From positions 28,640 to 92,639 of the forward strand of contig JAFWQJ010000010.1 in assembly GCA_017545185.1 (NCBI GenBank): a stretch of DNA of 64,000 bases, written 5' to 3'. Position numbers and translations under genes: made by a program. The notes under the pieces are model-generated. The model ran no database searches and had not been told where the DNA came from. It was given only the letters and a program-made list of their open reading frames with translations. Of this stretch, positions 27,925 to 36,239 are shown piece by piece. Numbering within the stretch: the first letter of the stretch is position 1; every line of letters begins with the position of its first letter. The stretch comes from Oscillospiraceae bacterium (lineage in GTDB: Bacteria > Bacillota > Clostridia > Oscillospirales > Ruminococcaceae).

Positions 27925-30900
27925 TTACACTCTCGGCAGCGAGCTCAGCGGGCAGTCATTTGCAGTGACGATCTTTGCGATCAGCATGAGGATTGCAGAC
28001 AGGTCGTCAGCATCCAGGCTGCCGCTGATGACGTTTGCATTCACCTTGCCCTGTGCCGTAATGTTCGCCGAATTATCCGAAACAAGATACTTAGCAAGCA
28101 GAACAGCATCGGAAACATCCACTTTGCCAGAGCAGTCTGCATCGCCCCACGTGGCTGCGGTCGGCGGATCAGTCTCCTGCTGCTTGGTGGTGGTGACGGG
28201 AGCCTCAGTGGTGGTTACAGGCGGATCAGTCGTAACGACTTCATCAGAACCTGCTGCCTTGTCCTGCAGGAACGCTGCGATCCATGCGAGCGGAGCATTC
28301 CAGTTGATGGTAACCTCGTTGGTAGACCATGCCTCGATGGAGTCAACGAAGCATCTCTGAGACGGGTTATCAGCCTTGCCCGGAACGAAGCCCAGTGCAC
28401 GGACGTACGGATCCTGGAGGCCTGCGTTCGGACCGCCGGACAGAACGCCGTCCGGAGCCATCGGCAGGGTGTCATCCAGCTCATAGGACCAATATCTGTG
28501 GTGCGGATTCTGCTCCTTGTACTCACCGTAACCGGTGATGTAGGAGAAGGACAGCGGGTTGCGGCCGAGCAGGTAGTCCATACCGGTCAGAACGCCGTCC
28601 ATGTACTTGCCGTCGCCGGTCTGATCGTATGCATACGCCATAACGATCAGGTTGTTGATGACCATGGAGTTGGAGCCCCACTCATAACCGTTGATCTCGA
28701 TGCTCGGATCGAGGTTGTTCGGGTCATTGTAGCCGCCGCCGTCATACTTGTACGGGATACCGTAGCCCTGCTTCGCCTCTTCATCCATGTACTCCTTGGA
28801 AGCATCGAGGATGGACTTCTCCAGAGTAGACTTCTGGTCAGCAGTCAGCAGATCCTTGTGGAGTGCCAGTGCGAGGGAACCTGCGGAAGCAGTGTTGCCC
28901 CAGTTGAACGTGGTGAAGGAACCTTCGCCGGAAGCGTTCTCACCGCCGGTGATTCTGGTGGTAACCTTGAATGCGTTTTTGTAATCGGACAGATCGCTCA
29001 GGTAGGTATCAGCAGAGGAATCGCCCATTTCCTTCGCGGTGATGAACAGCTCGCATGCTGCCCAGTAGAAGTCATCGTGAACCTCGTTATCACCGTAAGG
29101 TCCGCCGCCCTTTGCCTGCCACATCGGAGCATACAGCGACTTCTCGTTGATTTCCTCCTTCGGGCACTTGCACTTCAGGGTCGGATGCGTGGTCTCAGAC
29201 AGGTCAGCCTCATAGAAGTGCTCCTGTGCTGCAGCGTAAGCCTTCTTTGCCTCTTCGAGGTAGGTCTTTGCCTTGGTAGAGTTGTACGGCTCGAGCAGAC
29301 GAGCTGCCTGTGCCGCGCATGCTGCGTAGTTCAGCGTTGCAGCGAATGTAGGCGGCTTGACGATACGGGTGGTTTCCCACTCTTCTTCGTAGTTCCACGG
29401 TCTGGTTGCAAGGCCGGTCCACTTGTGGTCATGCAGCTTGTGATAGACCATGCCGCCTGCCTTGGAGCCCCATGTCGGCTCGCTGGAGTCAACGACCATT
29501 TCGCTCATGAAGTCGATCTCGTACATGCACTCGTCGATGATGTCCGGGATATCGTTGCCGGTTTCCGGAATCACAACAGTGCCGGAGCCGTCAGCAAACT
29601 TCTTCTTGCCGTCCTCGGTCTTGATTGCGCGCTCATACATGTTGAGCAGCGTCCAGACAGAGATACCGCCGTTAACAACGTACTTACCGTGGTCACCAGC
29701 GTCATACCAGCCGCCGGAAGCGGTGATATCGGAGGAACGGTAGGTACCGGTTGCCTCTTCCTTGCTGGAATACTCGTTCTTCCATTCCTTCTGGACAGCA
29801 GCCTTATCAGTCTTGTGGCCGCCCTTGTGCGCCAGCGTCTCCTTGTTGCCGGAGGTGATGTACTTCTCCTCAATGTCCAAACCGGAACGGTTCTGGTAGA
29901 AGTAGTTGATCGCATTGGTCAGCATATCGTGCGTGGAATCAGAATAGATGTTATCGCCGATATTGAACTCAAAGGATCTCCAGTCCTTGCCCTTGATGCG
30001 CAGATAGTATCTGCCCGGGGTCTGGAACTCGGTAAAGTCGATGATCGCGACATTATCCTTGGAATCCGGGTCGCTCTTCACAGAGCCGGTCTTGCCGGTG
30101 TAAACGACATCGCCGCCGGAAGCGGAAACGAGCTCGAAGTCGTAGGAGCCGCTCAGGCTGATGCTCTCCGGAGCAACATCGCCGTGATAGATGATATCGC
30201 CGGCGTTGTCACCGAGCGTTGCGATCTTCTCGCGCTTGGTGTAGTAACCGATCTGGTTGACGGAGATGTAGTTGTTCTCCAGGCCGCTGTAGAAACGGTT
30301 GACAGCACCGTAGGGGAGACCCTCCGGAACACCGGGGCCGTCCTGGTCAATGATGTGCATCTCATCGAACCAGATCTCGTCGCCGTCCTGTGCGTTGCCC
30401 TTCTCGCCGTCTGCATAGTGGAATGCCCACTCTTTTGCCTTCAGATTCTCGGTGCACTCGAAAGTACCCTCAAAGGTCTTCCACTCGGTGCTCAGCTCGA
30501 CCGGTTCGCCCCAGCCCTGGCCGCCGCCGCCCATGTGCGGACCCTGGACAAAGCCTTCCTTCTTCAGATCGAAGTACTCGTTGTAAGGTTCACCGGTATC
30601 ACCGATCTTGGAGTTGATCTTCAGGCCGTTTCTGCTTGCCTTTGCCTTGAAGCTGACCTTGTAGGTATGGCCCGCCTCAAAGTCCAGCTTTCTGTGGCGG
30701 AACTGCAGATCCCACTGTGCCTTGTCGCCGCCCTTTGCGGTAATGATCTTGACATGGAAAGCGCCGCCCTCGATCGCGAAGTCCTGCTTTGCGGGGCTGG
30801 ACTCACAGGTGTGCCACGGCAGTGCCTTGTGGTCGAAGTCAGATTCGCCGCACATTTCACCTTTACCATGTTCAGCAGATGCGGTGATCGGCATCATCTG

Positions 30901-30969
30901 AGCTGCCATCGGTGCGACCGTTGCAACAGCCAGAAGTGCTGCAAGGATCCGTTTTGAACTCTTGTGCAT
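27925..30969 (-). CDS. Cellulosomal GH9 cellulase: CBM4, Ig-like, GH9, dockerin
   Basis: A 1014-residue secreted enzyme. Signal peptide 1-32; CBM4-type module about 40-208 (VKIITAKGGDKAQWDLQF, WAFHYADGEKGN); Ig-like CelD_N module about 230-340; GH9 catalytic domain about 345-890 with the Asp motif GGWYDAGDHGKYV, the His segment NPHHRYWSYEL and the terminal Glu region STNEVTINWNAPLAW. A Thr/Pro linker leads to a dockerin from GDADCSGKVDVSDAVLLAKYL. The architecture matches CbhA/CelK-like cellulases that release cellobiose from cellulose. GGGAGGG stands before the ATG. The gene diverges from a sodium:solute symporter. Confidence 0.95.
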   Translation of the reverse strand: MHKSSKRILAALLAVATVAPMAAQMMPITASAEHGKGEMCGESDFDHKALPWHTCESSPAKQDFAIEGGAFHVKIITAKGGDKAQWDLQFRHRKLDFEAGHTYKVSFKAKASRNGLKINSKIGDTGEPYNEYFDLKKEGFVQGPHMGGGGQGWGEPVELSTEWKTFEGTFECTENLKAKEWAFHYADGEKGNAQDGDEIWFDEMHIIDQDGPGVPEGLPYGAVNRFYSGLENNYISVNQIGYYTKREKIATLGDNAGDIIYHGDVAPESISLSGSYDFELVSASGGDVVYTGKTGSVKSDPDSKDNVAIIDFTEFQTPGRYYLRIKGKDWRSFEFNIGDNIYSDSTHDMLTNAINYFYQNRSGLDIEEKYITSGNKETLAHKGGHKTDKAAVQKEWKNEYSSKEEATGTYRSSDITASGGWYDAGDHGKYVVNGGISVWTLLNMYERAIKTEDGKKKFADGSGTVVIPETGNDIPDIIDECMYEIDFMSEMVVDSSEPTWGSKAGGMVYHKLHDHKWTGLATRPWNYEEEWETTRIVKPPTFAATLNYAACAAQAARLLEPYNSTKAKTYLEEAKKAYAAAQEHFYEADLSETTHPTLKCKCPKEEINEKSLYAPMWQAKGGGPYGDNEVHDDFYWAACELFITAKEMGDSSADTYLSDLSDYKNAFKVTTRITGGENASGEGSFTTFNWGNTASAGSLALALHKDLLTADQKSTLEKSILDASKEYMDEEAKQGYGIPYKYDGGGYNDPNNLDPSIEINGYEWGSNSMVINNLIVMAYAYDQTGDGKYMDGVLTGMDYLLGRNPLSFSYITGYGEYKEQNPHHRYWSYELDDTLPMAPDGVLSGGPNAGLQDPYVRALGFVPGKADNPSQRCFVDSIEAWSTNEVTINWNAPLAWIAAFLQDKAAGSDEVVTTDPPVTTTEAPVTTTKQQETDPPTAATWGDADCSGKVDVSDAVLLAKYLVSDNSANITAQGKVNANVISGSLDADDLSAILMLIAKIVTANDCPLSSLPRV

Positions 30970-31205
30970 TAAAAAAACCCTCCCGTTTTTATTTGGTGTG
31001 CCCCCGGATGCGGTACTGGCGTCCGGAGACCGCGCAGTTTACAGAATGCACAGCACAGCAATCGGCGCCGTTTCTTTCCGGTTCCCCTTGCTGCCCCCGT
31101 GCAGCGAGAAAGGCGTTCCGGAGAGATTCCGGTGCTTTTGCCATGTTTATACAAACTGTAAATTCCATCTGAGAAATTCCGCGATGCATTGCGCAATTTC
31201 TCACT
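30970..31205 (-). promoter_or_regulatory. Long structured 5' leader of GH9 cellulase mRNA
   Basis: About 235 bases separate the promoter from the start codon. The transcript holds at least two clean hairpins, CCGGA-ATCTC-TCCGG and GCTGC-ACGGGG-GCAGC, after a GGCAAAAGC segment. No open frame is convincing. GGCAAA followed by a short stem and GGAACGC faintly recalls a cyclic-di-GMP-I riboswitch core, but the conserved second half is not seen, so this is only a candidate structured leader. Confidence 0.45.
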
Positions 31206-31211
31206 GCTTAC

Positions 31212-31240
31212 ATTATAATACAAAGTTCATTTCTTGTAAA
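31212..31240 (-). promoter_or_regulatory. Promoter of GH9 cellulase
   Basis: TTTACA (31235-31240) and TATAAT (31212-31217) on the minus strand with a 17-base spacer. Confidence 0.8.
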
Positions 31241-31249
31241 GGGGTTTTT

Positions 31250-31305
31250 GAAACTTTGGCAGAACTGTATAAACCGGCTGCGAATTTTTGTGAATAACTG
31301 CCAAA
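31250..31305. promoter_or_regulatory. Inverted repeat upstream of GH9 promoter
   Basis: GAAACTTTGGCAG (31250-31262) and CTGCCAAATTTC (31298-31309) are inverted copies with a perfect 8-base core, centred 43 bases apart just beyond the -35 of the cellulase promoter. This fits a looping or two-site operator; the regulator is unknown. Confidence 0.45.
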
Positions 31306-31346
31306 TTTCAGTGGTGCTGTTTTTGCGGTCACGAAAGGGCATTCTG

Positions 31347-31387
31347 TTCCGGAATCGCAATAATTGAACGTAGAATCATTCCGGAAT
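31347..31387. promoter_or_regulatory. Paired TTCCGGAA palindromes
   Basis: Two copies of the palindrome TTCCGGAAT (31347-31355 and within 31378-31387) lie 32 bases apart centre to centre, about three helical turns. They fall between the divergent promoters of the cellulase and the symporter, as expected for a shared transcription-factor site. Confidence 0.5.
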
Positions 31388-31479
31388 AATACAGGATGTT
31401 TTCAATGATTGTCAATTCCGCACAGAAATCGTTGTATTTTGCAGTTTTTTTGTACCTCTTTCCGAATCTTTCCAAGCGC

Positions 31480-31508
31480 TTGACATTCAGAGGGAAATAT
31501 GCTATAAT
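31480..31508 (+). promoter_or_regulatory. Strong sigma-A promoter of symporter gene
   Basis: Consensus TTGACA (31480-31485) and TATAAT (31503-31508), 17 bases apart. A perfect 10-base palindrome CAAGCGCTTG (31473-31482) overlaps the -35 and may be an operator. Confidence 0.88.
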
Positions 31509-31607
31509 TACTTTGTCGCGTTAAAGCTGTAGTGTCTAAAAGCTATAAAGCGGTAAAGTGCGCGGCAATTCCCCTGCTATACTATAATATATTCGGGAGG
31601 CATTTTT

Positions 31608-33194
31608 ATGTCGGCATCACAGATCATCACACTGATCGTTGTCGTGGTTTACGCCGCGGTCATGGTCTCGATCGGCGTGATCACCTCAAAGAAGACCAAA
31701 AGCGTCAATGACTTCGTGTTCGGCGGCAACAAGATCGGTCCGTGGATGACCGCGTTTGCATTCGGCACGGCGTATTTCTCCGCGGTCGTGTTCATCGGCT
31801 ACGCCGGCCAGTTCGGCTGGGGCTACGGCATCTCGGCCGCATGGATCGGCGTGGGCAATGCGCTGATCGGCGCGACGCTCGCATGGGCGGTGCTCGGACG
31901 CCGCACCCGTCTGATGACCAAGCATCTCGACGCCAAGACCATGCCGGACTTCTTCATGAAGCGCTACGGCAGCTCCCCGCTCAAAACGGCGGCGGCGATC
32001 ATCGTGTTCCTGTTCATGATCCCGTATACCGCTTCGGTCTACAACGGCCTTTCCAGACTGTTCGCAATGGCGTTCAATCTGACCTCCCCGAATGCATATC
32101 AGTACGTGATGATCGCAATGGCGCTCCTGAGCGCGATCTACGTCGTGCTCGGCGGCTATTCCGCAACGGCGGTCAACGACTTCATTCAGGGCATGATCAT
32201 GCTGGTCGGCATCTCGGCCGTCGTCATCTGCATCCTGAATTACAACGGCGGCTTCTCCGCATCCGTTGACATGCTGAAAACGATCACCGCTGTCCCGGAC
32301 GGCAATCTCGCATCGGCCTTTGGTCCTGACCCGATCAACCTGTTCGGCGTTGTCGTGCTGACCTCGCTCGGTACATGGGGTCTGCCGCAGATGACCCACA
32401 AATTCTACGCGATCCGCGACGAAAAGGATATCAAGCGCGGCCTGATCATTTCGACGATCTTCTGCCTGATTGTTTCCGGCGGCTGCTATCTGCTCGGCGG
32501 CTTCACCCGTCTGTTCAATACGACCGAGGCCGGTGAGGGCGTCGGCACGAACATGATCCAGAAGCTCTCGAACGGCAAGCTGGAATTTGACGCAATGGTC
32601 CCGAACATGCTCCAGACGGCGCTGCCGCCGCTGCTGATCGGTCTGGTCGTCGTGCTGGTGCTGAGTGCCTCGCTCTCGACGCTCTCCGCACTGGTTCTGA
32701 CCTCCTCCACCACACTGACGCATGACCTGATCCGTCCGGCATCCAAGGGCAAAATGGACGACAAAAAGGAATTCATCACCATGCGCGTGCTGATCCTGTT
32801 CTTCCTGCTGCTCTCGGTCATCATCGCGATGAACAAGAACGCCGCGATCACCACGCTGATGAGCTATTCGTGGGGCGCGCTCTCCGGCTCGTTCCTCGGA
32901 CCGTTCCTCTGGGGTCTGTTCAGCAAGAAAACGACCAAAACGGCAGTCTGGGTCAGCTTCGGCCTCGGCGTCATCTCGACGGTCGCGCACATGTGTATTT
33001 TCACGTTCTTCAAGGACAGCTTCGGCGGATTTATCAAGTGGGCTGCAAGCCTGCCGCTGAACCTCGCCTCCCCGATCAATGCGGGCGCGCTGCTCATGAT
33101 CCTGTCGATCGTGCTGGTTCCGGTGATCTCGATGTTCACCAAGCCCTGCGAAAAGGAAACAGTCGAAAACGCATTCGCAGCTTACAACAAATAA
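31608..33194 (+). CDS. Sodium:solute symporter (SSS family)
   Basis: A 528-residue integral membrane protein with about 13 hydrophobic helices. The family pattern is clear: KSVNDFVFGGNKIGPWMTAFAFGTAYFSAVVFIGYAG near the start and GGYSATAVNDFIQGMIM, which corresponds to the sodium-binding region. It imports a small solute (sugar, organic acid or amino acid) with Na+; the substrate cannot be read. GGGAGG precedes the ATG. Divergence from the GH9 cellulase suggests, but does not prove, a role in uptake during plant-fibre growth. Confidence 0.88.
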   Translation: MSASQIITLIVVVVYAAVMVSIGVITSKKTKSVNDFVFGGNKIGPWMTAFAFGTAYFSAVVFIGYAGQFGWGYGISAAWIGVGNALIGATLAWAVLGRRTRLMTKHLDAKTMPDFFMKRYGSSPLKTAAAIIVFLFMIPYTASVYNGLSRLFAMAFNLTSPNAYQYVMIAMALLSAIYVVLGGYSATAVNDFIQGMIMLVGISAVVICILNYNGGFSASVDMLKTITAVPDGNLASAFGPDPINLFGVVVLTSLGTWGLPQMTHKFYAIRDEKDIKRGLIISTIFCLIVSGGCYLLGGFTRLFNTTEAGEGVGTNMIQKLSNGKLEFDAMVPNMLQTALPPLLIGLVVVLVLSASLSTLSALVLTSSTTLTHDLIRPASKGKMDDKKEFITMRVLILFFLLLSVIIAMNKNAAITTLMSYSWGALSGSFLGPFLWGLFSKKTTKTAVWVSFGLGVISTVAHMCIFTFFKDSFGGFIKWAASLPLNLASPINAGALLMILSIVLVPVISMFTKPCEKETVENAFAAYNK

Positions 33195-33202
33195 GATTAT
33201 GA

Positions 33203-33236
33203 AAGGCACCGGCTGAAAAACCGATGCCTTAATCTT
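33203..33236 (+). terminator. Terminator after symporter gene
   Basis: Stem AAGGCACCGG / CCGATGCCTT (33203-33212, 33221-33230) with loop CTGAAAAA, followed by AATCTTT. Almost identical to the hairpin at 33452-33479. Confidence 0.7.
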
Positions 33237-33240
33237 TCGC

Positions 33241-33425
33241 CAGCCCGGCGGCGCGCGAAAATTAAAGTTTCGGTCAAGCCTTTTCAAAGGCTTGCGGAGT
33301 CCAGAGGCAGAGCCTCTGGTCGCCCGCCGCAGCGGGCGAAATCCCCCAGCGTGCAAAGAGCTCCGCAAGGGGTGAATTGCCGCGCAGCGGCAAGAGGGGA
33401 CGCCCTGCGATAGAGGGCGTCCCCT
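33241..33425. repeat. Multi-hairpin repeat element
   Basis: Five successive perfect or near-perfect hairpins in about 185 bases: CAAGCCTTT/AAAGGCTTG (33275-33294), CCAGAGGC/GCCTCTGG (33301-33319), CGCCCGC/GCGGGCG (33321-33338), GCCGC/GCGGC (33379-33391) and GGGGACGCCCT/AGGGCGTCCCC (33396-33424). It has no open frame or ribosome site and sits between two almost identical terminators. It looks like a dispersed palindromic repeat. Confidence 0.65.
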
Positions 33426-33451
33426 AAAGACCACTTTTTTTCTGACAAAAC

Positions 33452-33485
33452 AAGGCACCGGCTGAATGACCGGTGCCTTTATTTT
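33452..33485. terminator. Second copy of the symporter-type terminator
   Basis: AAGGCACCGG / CCGGTGCCTT (33452-33461, 33470-33479) with loop CTGAATGA followed by TTTATTTT. It can end transcripts entering from the repeat on plus and from the XRE regulator on minus. Confidence 0.7.
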
Positions 33486-33490
33486 GCATA

Positions 33491-34252
33491 TCATCGTTTC
33501 TTATAAAGCAGCAGCTCGGGATCCGCAGCATTTTCGCCGTAGGTGCAGATCAGAATGAAATCCGCATTTGCAAGGACGCCGAAGCATCTGCCGTTCTCCG
33601 CGCCCGCAAGCTGCGTGCCGAGATAGGTCGTATTGTCATCCAGAAAGCTTGCTTCGGAGCCATTCGGCAGCGGATAGCGCAGATTGACAAAGCTGCCGAC
33701 CAGCGCATTCAGATGCGTGACCTCCGGCATCCCGTCAATGTTCAGCGCATTGATCTCGCCGATCAGCTGCGCCTTGAACGCCTCAAACGCGCCGCCGTCG
33801 CCGTGCTCCGCCTGATTTTTCCAGTAGTCAAGCTGCGGCAGCATCTCTTTCAGATAGGTACGCACGGCATCCGCGGGGTGCTCGTCGCTTGCCATGTTTT
33901 TGACACAGACCTCGATCAGGTCGTCCATGTCGCTGTACATATGCTGCCCGTCCGCGTAGCACCATTTGCAGTAATGCTCATTCATGGAGCCGTCCTTTTC
34001 GCGGCTGATGACCGCATCGTCCATCGGCATGCCGCAGCACTGACAGATCAGCTTCTGCGGGGAGCCGAGCAGCGTATTGATCGACACGCCGAACAGATCG
34101 GAAAGCAGCTTCAGCGTCTCGGTGTTCGGGACGGTCTCGCCGTTCTCCCAGCGGGAAACGGCCTGCCGCGTCACAAAGATTTTCTCGGCAAGCGCGTCCT
34201 GCGAAAGGCCGCTTTTGGTACGAAGTTCATAAAGGATCTCTTTTGTCTGCAT
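33491..34252 (-). CDS. XRE-family regulator with zinc ribbon
   Basis: A 253-residue protein. Residues 1-65 are a helix-turn-helix of the Cro/CI type (LRTKSGLSQDALAEKIFVTRQAVSRWENGETVPNTETL). A zinc-ribbon module follows (CQCCGMPMDD, then HYCKWCYADG), and then an alpha-helical and beta-rich C-terminal region of unknown ligand. The start is the ATG at 34250-34252 after GGAGGG. It has its own promoter. Target genes are unknown. Confidence 0.85.
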   Translation of the reverse strand: MQTKEILYELRTKSGLSQDALAEKIFVTRQAVSRWENGETVPNTETLKLLSDLFGVSINTLLGSPQKLICQCCGMPMDDAVISREKDGSMNEHYCKWCYADGQHMYSDMDDLIEVCVKNMASDEHPADAVRTYLKEMLPQLDYWKNQAEHGDGGAFEAFKAQLIGEINALNIDGMPEVTHLNALVGSFVNLRYPLPNGSEASFLDDNTTYLGTQLAGAENGRCFGVLANADFILICTYGENAADPELLLYKKR

Positions 34253-34274
34253 AATGCATCCCTCCTTGCTTCTG

Positions 34275-34303
34275 ATTATACCACAACGCACCCGCCCGGT
34301 CAA
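34275..34303 (-). promoter_or_regulatory. Promoter of XRE regulator
   Basis: TTGACC (34298-34303) and TATAAT (34275-34280) on the minus strand, 17 bases apart, about 20 bases before the ribosome site. Confidence 0.78.
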
Positions 34304-34347
34304 GCAACTGTCTGTTTACATTGTGCATAGAGTTAATGCGGCACCGC

Positions 34348-34977
34348 TCACGTTTGAGCCGGAATGTCGACCTTCCTGCAGATGACCGTATCCATACAGT
34401 GAAAATGCGGTCTGCCGCCGCTCGTATCCTCAAAGATCACCTCGTCCATGCGTTCGATCTTCCAGTCCGCAAAATACGTGAACAGCTCCCCTGTCCGCCA
34501 CATTTTTTCTTCCATATCCCAGTCCGGCGGCAATCCGAGAAAGGGCTTCTCCACAAATACATTAAGATACACGATGCCGTCCGTTTTCGTCATACGGCTG
34601 AGCTTTTCAAAAAACGCTTTCTTGTTTTCCTCGAACAGATACTGAACCGTGCCCGTGGAATACACGATATCAAACTGCCCGCTGACCGCAAACGTGTTGA
34701 TATCGTCGGTATATGCATGGACTGTGACGTTTTTCTCCCGCGCAAGCCGGAGCGTCTTGCGGATGCCGTTTTCGGCCAGGTCGAATGCGGTAACGGCATA
34801 GCCCTGCTCCGCCATATAAACGGCGTCCTTGCCCTCGCCGCAGCCGATATCGAGCACGGTTTTCCCCGGCGCGGGCGGACAAAGCCGGATCAGTTCATCG
34901 AGGAATGCCCCCGGCTCCGTGCCCCAGTAGTATGCTTCATCCGCATACCGGTTTTCATAGTTTGTTCTGATGCTCAT
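34348..34977 (-). CDS. Class I SAM-dependent methyltransferase
   Basis: A 209-residue Rossmann methyltransferase. The SAM-binding motif VLDIGCGEGKDAVYMAEQGY and the acidic end of strand 2 (AVTAFDLAENGI) are clear, followed by FDIVYSTGTVQYL. It resembles TehB/UbiE-type small-molecule methyltransferases; the substrate is not apparent. AAAGGG precedes the ATG. Confidence 0.82.
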   Translation of the reverse strand: MSIRTNYENRYADEAYYWGTEPGAFLDELIRLCPPAPGKTVLDIGCGEGKDAVYMAEQGYAVTAFDLAENGIRKTLRLAREKNVTVHAYTDDINTFAVSGQFDIVYSTGTVQYLFEENKKAFFEKLSRMTKTDGIVYLNVFVEKPFLGLPPDWDMEEKMWRTGELFTYFADWKIERMDEVIFEDTSGGRPHFHCMDTVICRKVDIPAQT

Positions 34978-35036
34978 AGGGGATCCCTTTCATAGATCGG
35001 ATATCGAAAACATTGTGATCACACAAATGACAGCGG

Positions 35037-36239
35037 TCAGGCGTGACCGAGATTGTCTGCAGCTGTCAAAGCAGAAATCCACGCCCATGTCAGGTTATAG
35101 CCGCCGCAGTCGCCGTCGAGATCAAGCAGCTCCCCACAGAAAAACAGCCCCTTATGCAGACGCGATCCCAGCGTATCCGTGACGCATTCCCCCGCGACGC
35201 CGCCCGCCGTTACCTGCGCCTGCGCGAACTTCGCCGTACCGGTCACCGGAAAACGCCAGTCCCGGAGCAGCGCCGTCAGCCTGCCGACCGTCTCCGCGGA
35301 AAGCGCCGATGCCGGTTCGCCGCAATTGCCGCCGCACTGTTTGATGCAGGTCTCCGCAATGCGCTTCGGCAGCAGACCCGTCAGCAGGTCGCCCGCCGGG
35401 AGATCTCCACGCTGATCCAGCATTCCGTCCAGCAGCGGAGCCGTCTCCTGCACGGGGATCTCCGGCAGCAGATCGAGCGCGATCTCCATGCGGCTGCCGT
35501 ATTCCGCCGCAAGCCGCGACAGATTGAACAGGCAGATACCCGAAAGCGCGGTGTCCGTGAACTGCACCTCGCCGGTCTCCTGTTTGAGTACCCTGTTTCC
35601 GCATACCGCGGAGACCGCCGCCCGCACGCGCAAACCCTTCAATGCCCGCACCCGCGCAGGATCGGTCGGCACCGGACAGAGCGCCGGCACCGGCGGCACG
35701 ATCGTATACCCCATTTTCCGCAGGATCGGATAGAGGCTGCCGTCCGTACCGCAGTTCGGCGCGGCCGCACCGCCCGCCGCAAGGATCACGGCATCCGCGG
35801 AAAAACGCTCGTCCCCGCAGAATACCGTCCATTTTCCGTTTTTCGGGGAAAGCCCCGTCACCTGCTTTTCGCAGAGCGTCTGCACACCGCGCTGCTCCGC
35901 GGCAAACCGCAGCGCATCGAGCACGGACGCCGCCGTGCCGCTCATCGGATAGATCCTGCCCTCGCTGTCTGTGCGGGTCAGGAGCCCGAACCGCCGGAAA
36001 TATGCCTTCACATCAAAATCCGCGAGAATGCGCGCCGCCTGCTTCACGCTGCCGTGATAATGCGAAAAATCAAAGCCCTCATGCCCCAGATTGCAGCGTC
36101 CGTTGCCGGTCAGCAGGATCTTTTTGCCGACGCGCGGCAGCCGTTCCAATATGGTGACGGCGTTCCCGTTTTCCGCCGCAGCGATCGCCGCGGAAAGACC
36201 CGCAGCACCGCCGCCGGCAACGATCACCCGGCCGCTCAT
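35037..36239 (-). CDS. NAD(P)/FAD-dependent oxidoreductase, HI0933/YhiN family
   Basis: A 400-residue flavoprotein. The N-terminus has the dinucleotide-binding motif VIVAGGGAAGLSAAIAAA, followed by VGKKILLTGNGRCNLGH, a signature of the HI0933 family; VILAAGGAAAPNCGTDGS and the C-terminal CGELLDLDGDCGGYNLTWAW complete it. The physiological reaction of this family is not established. The ATG overlaps the upstream gene's stop by four bases. Confidence 0.9.
   Translation of the reverse strand: MSGRVIVAGGGAAGLSAAIAAAENGNAVTILERLPRVGKKILLTGNGRCNLGHEGFDFSHYHGSVKQAARILADFDVKAYFRRFGLLTRTDSEGRIYPMSGTAASVLDALRFAAEQRGVQTLCEKQVTGLSPKNGKWTVFCGDERFSADAVILAAGGAAAPNCGTDGSLYPILRKMGYTIVPPVPALCPVPTDPARVRALKGLRVRAAVSAVCGNRVLKQETGEVQFTDTALSGICLFNLSRLAAEYGSRMEIALDLLPEIPVQETAPLLDGMLDQRGDLPAGDLLTGLLPKRIAETCIKQCGGNCGEPASALSAETVGRLTALLRDWRFPVTGTAKFAQAQVTAGGVAGECVTDTLGSRLHKGLFFCGELLDLDGDCGGYNLTWAWISALTAADNLGHA

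Noticed and set aside
27775-30957. 1060-codon open frame on plus
   Set aside because: Exactly antisense to the GH9 cellulase; protein is low-complexity Val/Leu/Ile/Arg mixture with no family features.
31570-31590. TATACTATAAT as a second promoter of the symporter gene
   Set aside because: It lies immediately before the ribosome site, leaving almost no leader, and has no -35.
30970-31607. Possible CRISPR or tRNA in the largest gene-free gap
   Set aside because: No regularly spaced repeats and no cloverleaf; the content is promoters, palindromes and a leader.
31686-33494. 602-codon open frame on minus
   Set aside because: Antisense to the symporter and running into the hairpin repeat; no start signal.
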